Shown here: positions 45,412 to 54,743 of the stretch, in pieces
How the letters are laid out: each line of letters starts with the position of its first letter
How positions within the stretch are numbered: the first letter of the stretch is position 1
Source: Erythrobacter sp. 3-20A1M
Lineage (GTDB): Bacteria; Pseudomonadota; Alphaproteobacteria; Sphingomonadales; Sphingomonadaceae
DNA: 64,000 nucleotides
Direction of reading: 5' to 3'
NCBI RefSeq assembly: GCF_018636735.1
Contig: NZ_CP045200.1
Location: 2,386,001-2,450,000, forward strand
Translations under genes and position numbers: made by a program
Notes under the pieces: model-generated
Told to the model about the DNA's origin: nothing
The model's input: the letters and a program-made list of their open reading frames with translations, nothing else
Databases searched by the model: none

Positions 45412-46940
45412 GCGCGCTTCTGGAATATCGCGGCATCGGCAAGGTATTCCCGGGAGTGGTAGCGCTCGACGGGGTCAGCTTCGCGGTCGAGAGCGGCGAG
45501 GTGCGCGCACTTATCGGGGAGAACGGCGCGGGAAAATCCACCCTCCTGAAAATCCTGTCAGGTCAGTATCAGCCCGATAGCGGAGATTTGCTGGTCGACG
45601 GGCAGCCGCGCCATTTCACGTCGCCGCGCGAGAGCCAGGATGCAGGTATCGCGATCATCCATCAGGAATTGCAGCTTGCGCCGGAACTATCGGTGGCGGA
45701 AAACCTGATGCTCGGCGCGTTCCCGGCGCGGGGTGGGTTCGTCGATCGCCACGAACTGCGGGCCCGCGCGACCGAGGTACTCCTTCGCCTGGGCGAGCAA
45801 ATCGATCCCGATACCAGGCTGGGGGATTTGTCGATCGGCCGACGCCAGATGGTCGAGATCGGGCGTGCGCTTTTGCGCGATGCGCGGATCATAGCCTTCG
45901 ACGAGCCGACCAGTTCGCTCAGCACGCGCGAGGTCGAACGCCTGATGGAGATCATCGGCGATCTGCGTGGGGAGGGGAAGGCAATCCTCTACGTCAGCCA
46001 TCGAATGGAGGAGGTCTACCGACTAGCGGACACTGCGACTGTCCTTCGCGACGGCGCCCATGTTCTGAATGCCGCGCCTGTCGGCCCTGCCGATGCCGAC
46101 CGCCTCGTCGGGGCGATGGCGGGGCGCAAGATTGAAGATATCTATGGCTTCCGCGCGCGTCCTCTGGGCGGTCAATCCATTGCTCTGCGTGGCGTGGAAG
46201 GTCGCGGTTTGCGCCAGCCGGTCGACCTGTCCGCCTCGCGGGGCGAGATCGTCGGTCTTTTCGGCCTGGTCGGTGCCGGACGTTCGGAGCTCTTCCGCCT
46301 GATCTTCGGAGCCGAGCGACGCACGGCAGGTACGGTCGCGATAGAGGGACGCGATCTACCTCCCGAAAATCCGCGCGCCGCTATTGCGGCTGGTCTGGCA
46401 TTTTGCCCGGAAGATCGGAAACGCGAAGGTATCGTTCCGCTAGCGCCTGTCCGGGAGAACCTGGCTTTGGCTTGGCGAAATTTGCGCACCGCAACACCCT
46501 TGCTGCGGCCCTCACGCGAAGCGGCATTGGCGGACGAGCAAATCGACGCGCTGCGAATCAAGACCGCGAGCGCGGAGACGGCGATTGAAACGCTGTCGGG
46601 CGGTAATCAGCAAAAGGCTGTCATAGCGCGCTGGCTGATGGCCGATGCGCGAATCCTGCTTCTCGACGAACCCACGCGCGGCATCGACGTCGGGGCGCGC
46701 AGCGAGATCTACGACCTCATCTACAAGTTCGCGGAAGGAGGTGGGACGGTATTGTTTGCCTCGTCCGACATGCCGGAGGTTTTAGGGGTCGCCGACCGCA
46801 TCGTGGTGATGCGCGAAGGAAGCGTGTCGGGTGTGGTCGCACGTGCCGACGCGACATCAGACCGGTTGCTGCGCCTCGCTCTGCCCGAAGCAAGCCCACC
46901 CATGGCCGACAATGGCGAGAAGGAAACTGTGCCCGCATGA
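45408..46940 (+). CDS. Sugar ABC importer ATP-binding protein (AraG/MglA-like)
   Basis: A 510-residue protein with two fused ABC domains, as in the CUT2 family. The first has Walker A GENGAGKST (about residues 36-44), signature LSIGRRQMVEIGRAL and Walker B RIIAFDEPTSSLS. The second has the usual degenerate Walker A (GLVGAGRSELFRL), signature LSGGNQQKAVIARWL and RILLLDEPTRGIDVG. The start is the ATG within the ATGA overlap with the binding-protein gene (45408-45411). Confidence 0.93.
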   Translation: MSALLEYRGIGKVFPGVVALDGVSFAVESGEVRALIGENGAGKSTLLKILSGQYQPDSGDLLVDGQPRHFTSPRESQDAGIAIIHQELQLAPELSVAENLMLGAFPARGGFVDRHELRARATEVLLRLGEQIDPDTRLGDLSIGRRQMVEIGRALLRDARIIAFDEPTSSLSTREVERLMEIIGDLRGEGKAILYVSHRMEEVYRLADTATVLRDGAHVLNAAPVGPADADRLVGAMAGRKIEDIYGFRARPLGGQSIALRGVEGRGLRQPVDLSASRGEIVGLFGLVGAGRSELFRLIFGAERRTAGTVAIEGRDLPPENPRAAIAAGLAFCPEDRKREGIVPLAPVRENLALAWRNLRTATPLLRPSREAALADEQIDALRIKTASAETAIETLSGGNQQKAVIARWLMADARILLLDEPTRGIDVGARSEIYDLIYKFAEGGGTVLFASSDMPEVLGVADRIVVMREGSVSGVVARADATSDRLLRLALPEASPPMADNGEKETVPA

Positions 46941-47926
46941 CCCGTCTACATCTGATGCGCCAAGCGTGGCCCGTGATCGTCCTGCTGGTCCTGCTTGCAG
47001 TGCTCTCGCTGGCAGTGCCCGACTTCCTCGGCATTCGTAACCTGCGCGGACTTTTGCTTTCCGTGACCCTCGTCGGGACGATCGCTGCTACCATGATGCT
47101 GGTCCTCGCGATGCGCGAGGTCGACCTTTCCGTTGGCTCTATCGTAGCGTTTTCCGGGGTTCTTACCGCCGTCGCGATCAACGCCACAGGCAGCGTGCTG
47201 CTGGGCGTCCTGTCGGGTCTGGCTGGAGGCGCAGCGGTTGGTCTGTTCAATGGCGCGGTGGTCGCCGGCCTGAAAGTCAATTCGCTCATTGTTACTCTAG
47301 CCACGATGGAAGTCGTTCGCGGGCTCGCGTTCCTCGTGTCGGGAGGCGAAAGCGTCGCGATACCGGTGCAGTCCTTCTACGCGCTGGGATCCGGGGGCTT
47401 CCTGGGTATCAATTGGCCGATCTGGGCGATGATCGCGAGCTTCGCAATTTTCGGGCTACTGCTCAGGCGCACCGTATTTGGACGCAACGTATTGGCGATC
47501 GGCGGAAACCCTGAGGCCGCGCGATTGGCCGGGGTGCCGATTACTCGCATTCGTATTACCGTCTTCGCCCTGCAGGGGCTCATTGCCGGACTGGCCGGGA
47601 TTATCCTGGCCGCGCGCATTACCAGCGGGCAGCCCAATACCAGTGCAGGCCTGGAATTGGCTGTGATCTCTGCCTGCGTCCTGGGCGGTGTATCGCTCTC
47701 CGGCGGAGTTGGCACGATGGCCGGAGTGATCATCGGCGTACTCATCATGGGGACAGCGCAGAATGCCCTCAACCTGCTCAATGTCCCGACCTTTTACCAA
47801 TATGTCGTGCGCGGCGGCATCCTACTGCTGGCCGTAATAGCCGATCGTCTGCGTCAGAGCGGGCGTCTCTCCGAACTTCGCCTGTGGCCATTGGCCGCTC
47901 GCACCGCTCTCGATCGGACCCGATGA
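46937..47926 (+). CDS. Sugar ABC importer permease (AraH/RbsC-like)
   Basis: A 329-residue CUT2-family permease with 8-10 membrane segments (WPVIVLLVLLAVLSLAVP, LLSVTLVGTIAATMMLVLAM, LLGVLSGLAGGAAVGLFNGA and others). The conserved EAA-like cytoplasmic loop is seen in GGNPEAARLAGVPITRIRI. It is coupled to the ATPase gene (ATGA at 46937-46940) and to the dehydratase gene (ATGA at 47923-47926). Confidence 0.92.
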   Translation: MTRLHLMRQAWPVIVLLVLLAVLSLAVPDFLGIRNLRGLLLSVTLVGTIAATMMLVLAMREVDLSVGSIVAFSGVLTAVAINATGSVLLGVLSGLAGGAAVGLFNGAVVAGLKVNSLIVTLATMEVVRGLAFLVSGGESVAIPVQSFYALGSGGFLGINWPIWAMIASFAIFGLLLRRTVFGRNVLAIGGNPEAARLAGVPITRIRITVFALQGLIAGLAGIILAARITSGQPNTSAGLELAVISACVLGGVSLSGGVGTMAGVIIGVLIMGTAQNALNLLNVPTFYQYVVRGGILLLAVIADRLRQSGRLSELRLWPLAARTALDRTR

Positions 47927-49071
47927 TGTCTAAAATCGTCTCAATGGAGCATTTTCTTGTTCCGCCACGCTGGCTCTTCGTGCGTATCGAAACAGACGAT
48001 GGAGCCGTCGGGTGGGGTGAGGCCAGTTTGGAAGGGCATGGGGAGGCTGTAGCCGGCGCGCTCGACGCAGCACGTGATCGCTTGATCGGCCACGATGCTG
48101 ATCGGATCGAAGACGCCTGGCAGATGATCTATCGGTTGGGGTTCTATCGCGGCGGGCCTGTTCTGATGTCTGCTCTGTCAGGTATCGATCAGGCGCTATG
48201 GGACCGCAGGGGCCGGGTGCTGAATGCTCCAGTATCCGATCTGTTAGGCGGGCGCGTGCGCGACCGGATCAGGGTTTATGCTTGGATCGGGGGAGACCGA
48301 CCAGGTGACGTTGCCGAAGCTGCGGCTATGCGGCGGGAACAGGGCTTCGACGCAGTAAAGATGAACGGGACGGAGGAAATGGCCTGGCTAGCTGGCCCGT
48401 CAGCGGTCAACGATGCGGTCGAACGGTTGGCTCAGGTTCGCGAGACCGGACTGGACGTCGGGGTCGATCTGCATGGGCGCGTCCATCGTCCGATGGCGCG
48501 GCAAGTGGTTCGCGCGCTAGAGCCGCTCGGACCGCTCTTCATCGAAGAGGTGCTGCTGAGCGAAAATCCCGAGGCGATCGCGCAAGTCGTTGCCCAAACT
48601 GCGGTTCCACTGGCGTTGGGAGAGCGCCTCTTCAGCCGCTGGGATTTCAAGCCGTTCTTCCAGTCAGCTGCGATCGATATTGCCCAACCCGATCTCAGTC
48701 ATGCAGGTGGCATTTCGGAAGGACGCCGAATTGCCGCAATGGCGGAAACCTACGACGTGGCGCTGGCACCTCATTGTCCCCTTGGACCCTTGGCTTTGGC
48801 GTCTTGCCTGCAACTCGCTGCAACGTGTCCCAACTTCGTGATCCAGGAGATGTCGCTGGGAATTCATTACAACCAGGCTGACGCAGACCTTCTTACCTAC
48901 CTCCAAAACCCCGAAGTACTCGACGTGAGCGACGGATCCGTCGCGGTGCTCGAGGGTGCAGGGCTAGGAGTAGAGATCGACGAGGAACGCGTTCGCCACG
49001 CTGCGCGCCAACCTCATCGCTGGCGTAACCCGGTTTGGCGTGGACCTGACGGATCGCTGCGGGAATGGTAA
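47923..49071 (+). CDS. D-galactonate dehydratase-like enolase-superfamily enzyme
   Basis: A 382-residue enzyme, the same length as E. coli DgoD. N-terminal capping domain: LFVRIETDDGAVGWGEASLEGH. Barrel residues: Lys in GFDAVKMNGTEEM, metal ligand Asp and the following His in GVDLHGRVHRPMA, Glu in FIEEVLL and GERLFSRWDF, and the late His in APHCPLGPLALASC. Dehydration of D-galactonate gives 2-keto-3-deoxy-galactonate; a related aldonate such as L-arabinonate or fuconate is possible. It is the fourth gene of the transporter operon; an ATGATG start lies in the ATGA overlap with the permease gene. Confidence 0.9.
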   Translation: MMSKIVSMEHFLVPPRWLFVRIETDDGAVGWGEASLEGHGEAVAGALDAARDRLIGHDADRIEDAWQMIYRLGFYRGGPVLMSALSGIDQALWDRRGRVLNAPVSDLLGGRVRDRIRVYAWIGGDRPGDVAEAAAMRREQGFDAVKMNGTEEMAWLAGPSAVNDAVERLAQVRETGLDVGVDLHGRVHRPMARQVVRALEPLGPLFIEEVLLSENPEAIAQVVAQTAVPLALGERLFSRWDFKPFFQSAAIDIAQPDLSHAGGISEGRRIAAMAETYDVALAPHCPLGPLALASCLQLAATCPNFVIQEMSLGIHYNQADADLLTYLQNPEVLDVSDGSVAVLEGAGLGVEIDEERVRHAARQPHRWRNPVWRGPDGSLREW

Positions 49072-49790
49072 GCGCCGAACTGGAAGGAAAGGTCGCACTG
49101 GTTACGGGCGCGTCCGGCGGGATCGGTCTGGCAACCGCGGCCGTCTTCGCGCGTGCCGGTGCCCATCTCGCGCTCGTCGATAAGGCGCTCGGCTCCGAAA
49201 GGAACGCAGAGCAGGGAACGGTCGAGCGTATCGGCTGTGATCTGAGTGATGGGAAAGCGGTAAGCATGGCGTTCGAGAGAACTCTCGATCGCTTCGGCCG
49301 GGTCGACATCCTGGTGAACATAGCCGGCATCATGATATTCAAGCCGCTGGAGGAACAGTCCGAGCAAGACTGGCACCAGCTTCTGGCGATCAATCTGATC
49401 GCGCCCGCGCTTCTCAGCGGCTTGGTACTTCGGCATGGGGCGCCCGGCAGTTCGATTATCAACATTGCTTCCGTGCATGCCCGGCGCACATCTCCCCTCG
49501 TGGCATCCTACGCCGCGTCGAAGGCTGCGCTGGTCAGCCTCACCAGAAGCACGGCGATCGAAGGGCGTGAACGCGGTATTCGCTGCAATGCCATCCTTCC
49601 CGGGGCGATCGACACACCCCTGCTGCAACAGAGCCCAGCCATCCGTTCCGGTGAGGAGAGCCTCGATCCCGCGGACATTGGCCAGCCCGATGATATTGCG
49701 CAGCTGGCCTTATATTTGGCTTCTCCCCGTGCCTGTTTTATCACCGGCGAGGACATTGTCGCAGATCACGGTCGGATGGGACGGCTCTGA
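49065..49790 (+). CDS. SDR family dehydrogenase (candidate sugar 1-dehydrogenase)
   Basis: A 241-residue short-chain dehydrogenase with TGASGGIG (residues 15-22), NIAG in VDILVNIAGIM, catalytic Ser in IINIASVHA, and YAASK. The end segment FITGEDIVADHGRMG is typical of classical SDRs. It overlaps the dehydratase gene by 7 bases. From context, the likely reaction is NAD(P)-dependent oxidation of galactose or arabinose to the lactone. SDR members of unknown substrate look similar, so specificity is an inference. Confidence 0.88.
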   Translation: MVSAELEGKVALVTGASGGIGLATAAVFARAGAHLALVDKALGSERNAEQGTVERIGCDLSDGKAVSMAFERTLDRFGRVDILVNIAGIMIFKPLEEQSEQDWHQLLAINLIAPALLSGLVLRHGAPGSSIINIASVHARRTSPLVASYAASKAALVSLTRSTAIEGRERGIRCNAILPGAIDTPLLQQSPAIRSGEESLDPADIGQPDDIAQLALYLASPRACFITGEDIVADHGRMGRL

Positions 49791-50554
49791 TCCGGGCTTG
49801 GGATCGCGCTGAAGCCGAGCCGCGTATGGGACCGATAGGTTTCACCGGGCAGCAGCCATGAGGGTGGGAAATGGGCATGGTTGACGCTGTCCGGAAACTG
49901 CTGGGTTTCGAGGCAAAGGCCCTGCCGCCTGCCAAAGTGTCCGGACAGGCCGTTTCCTGAATAGAATTGCAGGGCAGGCTGATCGGTCTCGATTGCGAGC
50001 CGCCGACCAGAGTTCGGGTGGAAGAGCACTGCGGCTGGGCCGACCCTTTCGCGCCGCAGTATGAAAGCATGATTATAGCCGTCGCCCGCTCGTAGCTGGC
50101 TGTCCGGCATGGCGATCGCCTCGCCGATGCGTCGTTCCTCGCGAAAGTCGAAGGGTCCTTGTGCAACGCCACGTATTTCGCCTTGAGGAAGCTGGTCGCC
50201 ATCGATCGGAAGAAACGTATCGGCAGCAATCTTCAGCACGTGGTCGTCGATTGTCTGCGCGCTGGTGCCCGATAGGTTGAAGTAAGGATGCGCAACGAGA
50301 TTGACGGCTGTCGGAGCATCGGTAACGGCGCTGTAATCTATCGACAGCGAACCGGACTTCGCGACTTCGAACTCCGCGCGAGCTCGCAGGGTGCCCGGCC
50401 AACCGCCTTCGCCAGTGGGGCTAATGAGCTCGAGGCGGAGGTACGTCGAGGAAGCGGCTTTGGCCTTCCAGATCCGATGGCTGAAGCCCACCGGCCCCCC
50501 ATGCAGCTGGTGAGGGCCTTCGTTTGCTTCTAACCGCACTAGGGCGTAGACTCA

Positions 50555-50968
50555 TTACGCGTGGCACCAAAGGCGGGCGCAGATGAGTTTGACGGCGGCG
50601 AGGTAGTTTTCGGGGCACTTATCGTAGCGGGTGGCGATGCCTCGGAAGTGCTTGATTCGGTTGAAGAAGCGCTCGACGAGGTTACGCTGCCGGTAGAGCC
50701 AACCCGAGAAGGCAAAGCGCTGCTTGCGGTTGGAGCGCGACGGTATGTTGGCCCAGACATTCTTGCTGGCAGCGGCTTCGCGGATGGCGTTACTGTCGTA
50801 GCCCTTGTCGGCCAGCAGCGTAGCGCCCTCGGGCATGGCATCGAGCAGAGCTTCGGCTTCCTGGCTGTCGTGGACCTGACCACCAGTTAGGCGCAGCGCG
50901 ACGGGACGGCCATCAGCGTCAACGAGGGCATGGATCTTGCTCGTGAGGCCGCCTCGGGAACGTCCCAT
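50555..50968 (-). CDS. IS5-family transposase, C-terminal frame (orfB)
   Basis: 137 residues from the first Met (MGRSRGGLTSKIHALVDADG), containing the second and third catalytic acids: Asp in LLADKGYDSNAIR and Glu in RNLVERFFNRIKHFRG, ending ICARLWCHA. The frame is -1 relative to orfA. The sequence reads through from the orfA slippery run without a stop (NDRGMGRS), so it is most likely made only as an orfA-orfB fusion and is not an independent protein. Confidence 0.85.
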   Translation of the reverse strand: MGRSRGGLTSKIHALVDADGRPVALRLTGGQVHDSQEAEALLDAMPEGATLLADKGYDSNAIREAAASKNVWANIPSRSNRKQRFAFSGWLYRQRNLVERFFNRIKHFRGIATRYDKCPENYLAAVKLICARLWCHA

Positions 50969-51315
50969 GCCGCGATCATTGGATCCCCCTTTTTACCCGT
51001 CGCACCGTGCTGGTGGACGCGGACGCAGGTGGAGTCGATCATCACAATCTCGCCTTCGAAAGCGGCGGAAACCGCAGCAAGCAGCCGGTCCCACACCCCG
51101 GCTTTGCGCCAGCGGACGAACCGGTTGTAGCAGGTCGTAGAGGGGCCGTAGCGCTCAGGCATCTCCGCCCACGGTGAGCCAGTGCGGAACCGCCAGAGGA
51201 TGCCGTTCAGCACCCGCCGATCGTCAACGCGAGGAACGCCGCGCGGCTTGTTCGGCAGCAGCGGCTCGATGATCGACCATTCCTCATCCGTCAGTTCGTA
51301 TCGACGCCGCGCCAT
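50887..51315 (-). CDS. IS5-family transposase, N-terminal frame (orfA)
   Basis: From the Met at 51315 (MARRRYELTDEEWSIIEPLLPNKPRG), with the DUF4096-type N-terminal domain (VLNGILWRFRTGSPWAEMPERYG), and the first catalytic Asp in MIDSTCVRVHQHG. It diverges from the family after GKKG, where minus-strand AAAAAGGGGG (50985-50994) is a good -1 slippery site. Slippage would give the full DDE transposase. Confidence 0.85.
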   Translation of the reverse strand: MARRRYELTDEEWSIIEPLLPNKPRGVPRVDDRRVLNGILWRFRTGSPWAEMPERYGPSTTCYNRFVRWRKAGVWDRLLAAVSAAFEGEIVMIDSTCVRVHQHGATGKKGDPMIAAWDVPEAASRARSMPSLTLMAVPSRCA

Positions 51316-51743
51316 CGAGCCTCCATCGCAATGGAGAGCCTGAATCACGCAAGCCGCCAAACCTCAAGGCGGTTTATGAGTTTACGGCCTAGGACACCGT
51401 CCCTGCGATATTGCGCGTGGCCTACGCGATTGGCGAAACGGCCGCAGGTCGCGCCGAGATAGTGATCGGACCCAGGTGCCCCCGCAGACGGGTAATGTGC
51501 AGGATCGGGATAACCGAGCAAGACATTGGCGATAATGCCGTCGCGATCAGGTGTTTCGATCCCCAAGATGGTCGCGCCGAGATCGGATATGATCACGCGG
51601 AAACTGCCGGCGGCGAGAACGAATTTCCGCGCGATACGGCCATCCGGAAGATGGTGAAGTGTACTGTTGTCCAATGGCCTCGGGGCTTGTTTTGGTGAAG
51701 AACGGGCTGCGATCCCTATTCGGAGACCGCAGCCCTGTCAGTG

Positions 51744-54575
51744 TCAGAAATTTGCGCGCAGGCCGACGGTTATGCGACGGCCCTGGTCGGAAACCGTGAT
51801 CAGTCGCTCCTCGTACCGGGAATAGCTGCGGAAATCCTCGTTCGTCAGGTTCAAGACCTCTGCGAACAGCGACACACGATCGTTGAACTTGATCGAGCCG
51901 CTTAGGTCGATCTGGTCGTAACCGAAGATATTCTCCGGCTGGCTCTGCGGTCCGAACGTCTGACGAAGAAACGGCGCGCGCCAGTTGTATGCGCCCCTGA
52001 TCTGGAAGGTATCATCCTCGTAGAACAGGATCAGGTTGGCGGTATCGGACAGCCCTTCGACATTGAAAGTCTGGTTGCTGAGCGATGGATCGAACCGGAT
52101 GGAGCTTTCGACCTTCGTGTAGTTGGCGGTTACGCCCATATTGTTGAACGGCGCCGGCAGGAAATCGAAGGTCGTCTGAACTGCTGCTTCCAGACCGTAC
52201 ACCTCGCCGTCCTGTGCGTTGTAGGGCCGGTTCGCCGTAAAGGTCAGGCCGAAATAGTTCTCGAACTGCTGTCCAGAGATGATGAAATTCTGCAGTTTCT
52301 TGTAGAAACCGGTCAGGCTCACATAGCTCGTGCGGCTGAGATAATAATCGATTGCCGCATCGGCGTTCCAAGCGAGGAACGGCTTAAGGTTGGGGTTCCC
52401 GCCGCTGACGGTATTGGAGTTCGGCGGACGGAAAACGAAGCTCTGCGACAGTCCAAGCCGGCTGAGCGTAGGACGCGTGAGCGTGCGTGAACCGGCGAGA
52501 CGGAATACCAGGTCGTCGGTCAGGTTCAGGCGAAAATTGAGCGACGGAAGCAGGTAGGTATACTTGTTGTCGGCATCGACCGGGATCGTCGGGCTATAGA
52601 CGGGAACCGCCGCCGTCGGATCGGCCGGGTTCTGGATCACATCGAGCAATGTAACAGAATAGCCGGTCACATGGACATCGGTATGAACCAAGCGGCCGCC
52701 CGCGAGAAGGGTGTAGGGCATTTGGCCCAAATTGCCTTCCGCGGAACCCTGGAGATAAGCCGCGAAGGTGTTTTCGCGCACGGTACCCGACCCGCGGTCG
52801 CGGTCGATCGGGTCGAGGCTGTTATTATTGCCCTGGTAGACTGCGAGAAAACGCTCGCGGGCCGCAATCGCCTCGGGGGAGTTGCCGCCTACTTGATTCA
52901 CCGCCGCGGCGGAGCCGTAAAACTGTACGAGCGCGTCGCGATCGTAGGTCAGCCACGTCAGATCACGTCCCAGCACATTGGCACTGAAATCGCTGAACAG
53001 GTTGGAAGGCGCAACTGCCTGGTACCCGCAGTAGAAGCAACCGAGAGGTTCGGGAGATTCACGCGAGATCGTGGTTTTCTTGCGATTTGTGAACAAAAGC
53101 CCGCCCTGGATCCGGTCGAGAAAGCCGCTGAGATCCCAGGTGGCATCAATAGTCCCTTGATTGATGGTGTCCGAATTTCGCCCGCCGCGTTCCGAGCAGC
53201 AGTGGAGTCGGGGCGCCGATTTGTCGTTCGGGGCAAGCACGTTGGTCATCGTGGGCAACCCATCCGGCCCATCTAGGACGAAGGTTGGCGTAACGCCGAT
53301 TTGGCGCGTCCCCACCACATAGAAAAGCTGGTCCGCCCCGCTTCGGGTGTTTGAATGCGCCGCATCGAATACGATTTCGAGATCGTCGGCCGGATTCCAC
53401 TGCGCGTTGGCCGCAATCTGATAGGTGCGCGCATCCTCCGGATTGGTTGCCAGGATATTGTCAGACGCGAGGCCCGCGGTTGGGGTTGCGGGCAGCACCG
53501 TAAACTGCGTCGCGGTGTTGTTCTGATTGATCGTCGCGCTCGTGATACGTCCCGGATCGACATAGTAGCCGAGCTGATTGGTCACGCTGGACGTCTTTTG
53601 CTGGGTGTAAAGGGCGTCGAGTTCCAGCCGCAGTGTGTCCGAAGGCGCGTAGTCGAGCGCAAACGTCCCGCCGATGCGTTCGCGGTCGTTATGGGTAGAG
53701 GTGAAGTTGAGCGTTCGCGGCAAGGCGACCCCGGTCCCCGGGCCCGAGGCGGTATCGTTCACCCCGTCTCCATCGCTGTCGATGTTCTGATTGATGATCC
53801 AGCCATCGGTGGAGATGTTGGATAGGGTCGAGATGCGTTTGTCGTAGACAAAGCTGGCAAGGATGCCGAACGTCTGGTCGTCGTTGGACTGGCTGATGAA
53901 TCCAGAGGCGAACGGGGTTATCTTGTCTGCCGTGCTGTCATGCTGGCCAGCAATGCTTCCAGCAAAGTGAAATCCTGCACGATCCGTAGGACGAGCGGTT
54001 CGAAGGATGATCGTAGATCCGATTCCGCCTTCCTGGAGGCGTGCTTCGGACGATTTGTAGACCTCTGCGCCTGAGATGAGTTCGGAGGGAAGGATATTGA
54101 ACGAGAACGACCTGCCGCCGCCAGTTGTCGAGAGCAGACGGTTGTTGAGCAGCACGGTGTTGAATTCCGGTCCCAATCCGCGAACCGTTACGCCGCTGCC
54201 TTCGCCGTTTACCCGGTCGACCGCGACCCCGGTTATACGCTGGAGCGACTCCGCGATGTTGGCGTCGGGAAAGTTGCCGATGTCTTCTGCCGAGATCGCG
54301 TCGACGACGCCGATGGTCTCGCGCTTCAGATCAAGCGCATTGCCGAGAGACGCCCGGATGCCTGTTACAACAATGACGTTATCATCCGCCTCGCCAGCGG
54401 GAATTTGCTCTCCGGTCGGCTGCGTCGTGCTTCCGGTTTCTTCGGCATCATCGGTGGTAGTGGTTCCTGCCGGCGGCTGATCATCGGGTGACATCGCGGC
54501 AGCGGATGCCGGAGCCACGATGTTCAGCGCCACGCCTGATAGCAGGCTGGCCAGCAAAAGTTTTCTAGCGTGCAT
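51744..54575 (-). CDS. TonB-dependent receptor, likely oligosaccharide uptake
   Basis: A 943-residue receptor starting at 54575 (MHARKLLLASLLSGVALNIVAP..., signal cleavage near ASAAAM). After an acidic/Thr-rich stretch (GTTTTDDAEETGST) come the TonB-box-like region VIVVTGIRASLGNALDLKRE, plug motifs (GVVDAISAEDIGNFPDANIAESLQRITGV, GSTIILRTARPTDRAGFHF) and a large barrel ending RRITVGLRANF. The early ALDLKRE and DxxNVAESLQR-type wording is that of sphingomonad carbohydrate receptors. It faces the alpha-galactosidase across a promoter with operator copy C, and the broken mutarotase follows it. Confidence 0.92.
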   Translation of the reverse strand: MHARKLLLASLLSGVALNIVAPASAAAMSPDDQPPAGTTTTDDAEETGSTTQPTGEQIPAGEADDNVIVVTGIRASLGNALDLKRETIGVVDAISAEDIGNFPDANIAESLQRITGVAVDRVNGEGSGVTVRGLGPEFNTVLLNNRLLSTTGGGRSFSFNILPSELISGAEVYKSSEARLQEGGIGSTIILRTARPTDRAGFHFAGSIAGQHDSTADKITPFASGFISQSNDDQTFGILASFVYDKRISTLSNISTDGWIINQNIDSDGDGVNDTASGPGTGVALPRTLNFTSTHNDRERIGGTFALDYAPSDTLRLELDALYTQQKTSSVTNQLGYYVDPGRITSATINQNNTATQFTVLPATPTAGLASDNILATNPEDARTYQIAANAQWNPADDLEIVFDAAHSNTRSGADQLFYVVGTRQIGVTPTFVLDGPDGLPTMTNVLAPNDKSAPRLHCCSERGGRNSDTINQGTIDATWDLSGFLDRIQGGLLFTNRKKTTISRESPEPLGCFYCGYQAVAPSNLFSDFSANVLGRDLTWLTYDRDALVQFYGSAAAVNQVGGNSPEAIAARERFLAVYQGNNNSLDPIDRDRGSGTVRENTFAAYLQGSAEGNLGQMPYTLLAGGRLVHTDVHVTGYSVTLLDVIQNPADPTAAVPVYSPTIPVDADNKYTYLLPSLNFRLNLTDDLVFRLAGSRTLTRPTLSRLGLSQSFVFRPPNSNTVSGGNPNLKPFLAWNADAAIDYYLSRTSYVSLTGFYKKLQNFIISGQQFENYFGLTFTANRPYNAQDGEVYGLEAAVQTTFDFLPAPFNNMGVTANYTKVESSIRFDPSLSNQTFNVEGLSDTANLILFYEDDTFQIRGAYNWRAPFLRQTFGPQSQPENIFGYDQIDLSGSIKFNDRVSLFAEVLNLTNEDFRSYSRYEERLITVSDQGRRITVGLRANF

Positions 54576-54606
54576 TGTTATCCTCCCCCATGTGGTTCGA
54601 CACCAA

Positions 54607-54623
54607 ATTAAATATGATATAAT
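54607..54623. promoter_or_regulatory. Candidate GntR operator, copy C
   Basis: ATTAAATATGATATAAT in the 168-base gap between the TonB receptor and the alpha-galactosidase genes, 32 bases before the receptor start. It shares the AAATATGATATA core with copy B at 44338. A further AT-rich dyad, GGATATATAATCC (54667-54679), lies in the same gap and may be another site. Confidence 0.62.
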
Positions 54624-54743
54624 GAAGGGCTTGTCGAGGGCTTTTCTTCGGTCCACAACCGCTGGTGGATATATAATCCGTATGCCCGTCGCCACCCACA
54701 GACGGACCGCACGCCGCAATTGTATGATTTGAGGGAGGGAAGA

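Larger units (their letters stand above)
50540..51391. mobile_element. IS5-family insertion sequence (IS427-like) inside the mutarotase gene
   Basis: About 850 bp. Imperfect terminal inverted repeats: TAGGGCGTAGACTCATTA from 50540 and, on the other strand, TAGGCCGTAAACTCATAAA reading in from 51391. CTAG occurs at 50539-50542 and 51389-51392 as the target repeat, so the true ends may be 1-3 bases further in. It contains two overlapping transposase frames on the minus strand. The mutarotase frame is restored if the element is removed with one CTAG. Confidence 0.87.
49766..51674 (-). pseudogene. Galactose mutarotase (aldose 1-epimerase), split by an IS
   Basis: The N-terminal part (51390-51674: RKFVLAAGSFRVIISDLGATI, HYLGATCGRFANRVGHAQY) and the C-terminal part (49766-50540: EGPHQLHGGPVGFSHRIW, HPYFNLSG, LQFYSGNGLSGHFG) belong to one aldose 1-epimerase, with catalytic His/Glu regions divided between them. 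The IS5-type element at 50540-51391 lies between, flanked by CTAG on both sides. Joining the flanks at a single CTAG restores one frame across the join (YRRDGVLVRLEANEG). The gene follows the TonB receptor at 51744 and would anomerise galactose released by the alpha-galactosidase. Confidence 0.88.
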
